A program made the position numbers and the translations under genes. A DNA stretch of 9,233 bases, taken from positions 1-9,233 of the forward strand of contig JAHFNM010000031.1 of the NCBI GenBank assembly GCA_023267415.1. The letters run 5' to 3'. The stretch's first letter is position 1. Each line of letters starts with the position of its first letter. A model generated the notes under the pieces. That model was not told the DNA's origin. It saw nothing but the letters and a program-made list of their open reading frames with translations, and did not search any database. Below are positions 6,502-9,233 of the stretch, in pieces. This stretch comes from Candidatus Nomurabacteria bacterium (GTDB lineage: Bacteria; Patescibacteriota; Minisyncoccia; Phycocordibacterales; UBA9973).

Positions 6502-6858
6502 ATGAAACAAATAGCAATTCTTTGTCTTCTTGGAATACTCTTTTCAAGTTGCGGACCGCATCGCGTAAAGATGCAAAAACGAGTGCAGTACGCGCAGAGC
6601 ATTGAGCTCAATCGAAGTCTGTACTCTAAGGTGCATCCGAAAGACCGCATCGTGATAAAGCTCAACAGGAGGCTTTCTCCGACTGAAATCAAGAGCATCG
6701 AACAGGATTGGGAACCATTCTCGAAGGTGTCCTTCCAAAAATGCGAAGTGCAGGAAAGCGCCACGCGATTCATCTTTCAACCGAAAGCCGGATCGTACGG
6801 AAAGGTAGAGATCCCGATCTTCGCCAAAGGAACCTATCTCTGTGAGATCATTCGTTAA
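6502..6858 (+). CDS. Small putative lipoprotein
   Basis: A 118-residue protein of unknown family. Residues 1-16 are a lipoprotein-type signal sequence (MKQIAILCLLGILFSS) followed by Cys17-Gly. The lipobox reads FSSC, acceptable apart from Phe at the -3 position, so lipid attachment is likely but not certain. The mature part is basic at first (HRVKMQKRVQYAQ) and then mixed. It has two more cysteines (81 and 114) and predicted beta-rich segments (DRIVIKLNRRL, ATRFIFQP, GKVEIPIFAKGTYLCEII). No conserved motif is evident. It follows the ATP-grasp gene by 45 nt, with no terminator between, so it may receive read-through as well as its own strong promoter. It ends just before a strong hairpin terminator. 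Confidence 0.7.
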   Translation: MKQIAILCLLGILFSSCGPHRVKMQKRVQYAQSIELNRSLYSKVHPKDRIVIKLNRRLSPTEIKSIEQDWEPFSKVSFQKCEVQESATRFIFQPKAGSYGKVEIPIFAKGTYLCEIIR

Positions 6859-6875
6859 TGAGTGCAAACAAAACC

Positions 6876-6908
6876 AAATGCCGCCGGTAAACCGGCGGCA
6901 TTTTTTAT
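6876..6908. terminator. Strong, probably bidirectional terminator between convergent genes
   Basis: A perfect 12-bp stem (AAATGCCGCCGG at 6876-6887 with its complement at 6892-6903) around a TAAA loop, ending in a run of six T on the plus strand (6901-6906). On the minus strand the hairpin is followed by a looser T-rich tract (TGGTTTTGTTTG). It can therefore end both the 6502 transcript and the gyrA transcript. Confidence 0.88.
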
Positions 6909-6920
6909 TGCATGGTTCTT

Positions 6921-7469
6921 CTAATGTGCCCGCAATGAACTCTCAGTCTCGATCGTCATTAATGCAAAGTTTTTATAATCGGTGTTGTTGTTTGTAAGGA
7001 ATGCTCCGAGATATGAGGTCTCGCGATTCATGCTGCTACTATCACTATGGGTAGCACTTTCTTCGTACGTCTTTCCCTGTCCTCCATTTATTCCCGCTAC
7101 TACGATTTTGTAATACACATGCTGTTCACCAGCAATGCAATTGTCGCTTGAATTTCGACCGTAGATTGCTCCTGCAGGACATTCAGGGCCTGTGTACAAA
7201 AATCCGGTCAGCATAAACTCATCCTTCGTTCCTTGTATTCCATACGTTTTCCCAAGATAAGCGGTAAACGGCGTTCCGGGAATTATTTCTAATGCCTCAG
7301 GGGTAGTGAGTTCATCGTTATAATCTTTTCTTGTCGAACAATTAGACGATCGTAAGAGACAATTAGAGAGATGAATGAATGCGGGTGGACGTTGAAAAAC
7401 AAAAACAATCAAACCCGCCATCCCAAGAATGACAATCAGTGCAGCAAGGATTTTGTCTGTTCTGTTCAT
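6921..7469 (-). CDS. Membrane-anchored protein of unknown function downstream of gyrA
   Basis: A 182-residue protein I do not recognise. Residues about 7-25 form one hydrophobic helix (ILAALIVILGMAGLIVFVF) after a short basic start, with no obvious signal-peptidase site, so an N-terminal anchor with the rest outside is likely. The outer part has four cysteines (37, 44, 97, 111) that could pair as two disulfides. It is rich in Gly, Ser, Thr and Asn, with strands such as DEFMLTGFLYTG and HVYYKIVVAGINGG. The ATG lies 3 nt after the gyrA stop codon, so it is probably co-transcribed with gyrA. No Shine-Dalgarno sequence is visible. The association with gyrA may be only positional. Confidence 0.7.
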   Translation of the reverse strand: MNRTDKILAALIVILGMAGLIVFVFQRPPAFIHLSNCLLRSSNCSTRKDYNDELTTPEALEIIPGTPFTAYLGKTYGIQGTKDEFMLTGFLYTGPECPAGAIYGRNSSDNCIAGEQHVYYKIVVAGINGGQGKTYEESATHSDSSSMNRETSYLGAFLTNNNTDYKNFALMTIETESSLRAH

Positions 7470-7472
7470 TTT

Positions 7473-9233
7473 TTACAAACACGTGATCGAAGCCACCTTG
7501 TCCCCTGCGCGAAGCTTCATGATCGAGACTCCCTGCGTCTGGCGTCCGAGTTTTGAGACCGATTCAAGTGCAGTGCGGATCACCTGACCCTTCTGCGACA
7601 TGGCGATCAGTTCCGATTCGTCGGTGATGACCTTGGCCATGATGAGATCGCCGGTCTTCGGCGTGACCTTGGCAGTCTTGATACCCGAACCACCACGCTT
7701 CTGCACTTTGTATTCTTTGAGTGGAGTCTTCTTACCGAGACCGTTTGCGCTCATAACAAGAAGCGCTGCAGAATCCTTGGTTTCTTTTTTGATGATATCA
7801 AATCCGACGATCGTGTCTCCCTTGCCGAGCTTCATGGCGCGAACGCCTCCGGCCGTGCGTCCCATTTCGCGGACGTCGGACTCTTTGAAGCGCACGCTCT
7901 GGCCCTTGCCGGTAGCAAGCATGACTTCGTCGCCCTTTTCCACAAGGTTTGCTCCGCGGAGCGAATCATTCTTGTCGAGATTGATGGCGATGATGCCGCT
8001 TCGGCGCACGTCGGCAAAATTTTTGGCGGACATCTTCTTTCCGGTGCCGTTCTCCGTCATGAGGAAGAGATACTGCTCTTTGCCTTTTTCCATCTTCGAT
8101 ACAGGCAAGATCGACATGACCTTTTCATTGTCGGCGAGCGAGAGGAAGTTCATGATGGACTTTCCACGAGTGGCGCGCTTGCCTTCCGGAAGATCATACA
8201 TCTTCATGAGATATGCCTTTCCGAGATTGGTGAAGAAGAGCAAATCATCATGCGTGTTTGCTGAGAGCAGGATAGTCACGAAGTCTTCTTCCTTGGTTTC
8301 AAGGTCGACAACGCCCACGCCTCCACGTTTCTGTGAGCGGTATTCTGTCGGATCGGTGCGTTTTACATAGCCGCCTTCGGTGAACACGAGCATGGATTCT
8401 TTTTCCGGAATGAGATCTTCATCGGTGATTTCCTTGACGCCTCCCTTGATAACCTTGGTGCGGCGTTCGTCACCATACTTGTCTTTGAGTTCAGTTATTT
8501 CCTTTGCAATAAGAGCGAGCATCTTTTTTGCCGAAGCGAGGATAGCCTTGAGTTCGGCAATGAGTTCCTGCTTTTCTTTGAGTTCCTGTTCCACTTGTTT
8601 GCGTTCGAGGCCGGCAAGCTTCTGCAGGCGCATTTCGAGAATGGCTGTCGCCTGCAAGTCGGAGAATTTGAATTCCTTCATGAGGTTGAGCTTTGCGAGC
8701 GCAGCGTCTTTTGAAGCGCGGATCACTGAGATCACGCGATCGATATGATCGAGCGCCTTCTTCAAGCCGAGCAAAATATGCTCGCGCTCTTCCGCTTTGC
8801 GAAGGTCATATGCCGTGCGACGCTTAACCACTTCTTTACGGTGCTTGATGAATTCGTCGAGAATGCCCTTGAGTGAAAGTGTTTGTGGAACTCCGTCGAC
8901 GAGTGCCACCATGTTGAAATGGAATGCCTGCTCGAGCTGCGTGTGCTTGTAGAGATAGTTGAGAACCTTTTGCGGAAAGACGCCCTGCTTGAGATCCACA
9001 ACGATGCGGATGTCTTTTGCGGATTCGTCGCGCAAGCCCTTGATGCCTTCGATCTTCTTTTCTTGGGCGAGTTCGGCGATGCTTTGGATGAGGTTGGACT
9101 TATTTACGCGGTACGGAATGCTCGTGATGATGATCTGCGCCATGCCGGCCTTCTGCTCAACGATCTCAGCCTCGCCTCGGCACACAACGCCGCCGCGGCC
9201 GCTTGAATACGCATGGAGCATATCCTTCGTGCC
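7473..9233 (-). CDS. gyrA: DNA gyrase subunit A, C-terminal part
   Basis: The frame is open to the right edge, giving 586 residues; the start and the catalytic tyrosine region lie outside. GyrA with GyrB makes the A2B2 topoisomerase that introduces negative supercoils. The visible part begins in the breakage-reunion domain (GTKDMLHAYSSGRGG), followed by IPYRVNKSNLIQSIAEL and the FIKHRKEVVKRRT segment. A long coiled coil runs from about MRLQKLAGLERKQ to ELKDKYGDERRT, carrying the C-gate. The rest is the DNA-wrapping beta-pinwheel domain. It includes a GyrA-box QKRGGVG (about 8331-8311; classical form QRRGGKG) and a second, similar QKRGGSG (about 7701-7681). The box favours GyrA over ParC. No acidic C-terminal tail is present; it ends VASITCL. 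Positions follow from the in-frame translation. Confidence 0.95.
   Translation of the reverse strand, partial: GTKDMLHAYSSGRGGVVCRGEAEIVEQKAGMAQIIITSIPYRVNKSNLIQSIAELAQEKKIEGIKGLRDESAKDIRIVVDLKQGVFPQKVLNYLYKHTQLEQAFHFNMVALVDGVPQTLSLKGILDEFIKHRKEVVKRRTAYDLRKAEEREHILLGLKKALDHIDRVISVIRASKDAALAKLNLMKEFKFSDLQATAILEMRLQKLAGLERKQVEQELKEKQELIAELKAILASAKKMLALIAKEITELKDKYGDERRTKVIKGGVKEITDEDLIPEKESMLVFTEGGYVKRTDPTEYRSQKRGGVGVVDLETKEEDFVTILLSANTHDDLLFFTNLGKAYLMKMYDLPEGKRATRGKSIMNFLSLADNEKVMSILPVSKMEKGKEQYLFLMTENGTGKKMSAKNFADVRRSGIIAINLDKNDSLRGANLVEKGDEVMLATGKGQSVRFKESDVREMGRTAGGVRAMKLGKGDTIVGFDIIKKETKDSAALLVMSANGLGKKTPLKEYKVQKRGGSGIKTAKVTPKTGDLIMAKVITDESELIAMSQKGQVIRTALESVSKLGRQTQGVSIMKLRAGDKVASITCL

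Noticed and set aside
7600..8370. A 256-residue plus-strand open frame opposite gyrA
   Set aside because: The minus strand encodes well-conserved GyrA here, and the plus-strand translation is Ser/Arg-rich with no recognisable features.
7473..9233. ParC (topoisomerase IV) instead of GyrA
   Set aside because: A GyrA-box-like motif at the expected first blade and a full pinwheel favour GyrA. The N-terminal half is outside the window.
1..9233. CRISPR array, tRNA, rRNA, insertion sequence or attachment site
   Set aside because: I saw no regularly spaced repeats, cloverleaf sequence, transposase or integrase gene, or flanking repeats.

Overview
The window looks like a chromosomal segment from a member of the Candidate Phyla Radiation (Patescibacteria), most likely Parcubacteria-like. 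This is inferred from gene content: membrane-anchored Fn3 proteins ending in a TrbC/VirB2-like two-helix pilin domain, and an orphan anchored solute-binding protein with no ABC permease beside it. It also holds several short secreted proteins of no recognisable family, and spacing between genes is tight. Reading frames agree with the standard bacterial code. No tRNA, rRNA, CRISPR array, transposase or integrase is visible.

Layout. (1) Positions 12-3750, minus strand: a four-gene cluster reading 3750 to 12. In order it encodes a small class I SAM methyltransferase, a family-1-type extracellular solute-binding protein, a protein with two Fn3-like domains plus a T4SS-pilin-like tail, and a protein with one Fn3 domain plus a T4SS-pilin-like tail. 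The first two genes abut exactly (TAA then ATG), and the others are 11 and 17 nt apart. The last gene also has its own promoter-like element. (2) Positions 3751-3899: a divergent promoter region. (3) Positions 3900-6858, plus strand: a 427-residue secreted protein of unknown function, an intrinsic terminator, an ATP-grasp ligase-like enzyme, and a small putative lipoprotein. Each of these three genes has a visible promoter. (4) Positions 6876-6908: a strong hairpin terminator between convergent genes. (5) Positions 6921-9233, minus strand: the C-terminal part of gyrA, which runs off the right edge, followed after 3 nt by a small membrane-anchored protein with four cysteines.

How the parts may work together. 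The minus-strand cluster is probably a cell-surface module: an anchored binding protein and two surface-displayed Fn3 proteins embedded through pilin-like helices. The two secreted plus-strand genes also act outside the cytoplasm. The most unusual signal is regulatory. Three genes (starts at 746, 3750 and 5287) have an extended -10 element exactly 6 nt before the ATG, which would place transcription starts on the start codon itself (leaderless mRNAs). Two of these share a nearly identical 19-nt promoter/start module. Shine-Dalgarno sequences are generally absent or weak. No non-coding stretch exceeds about 150 nt.
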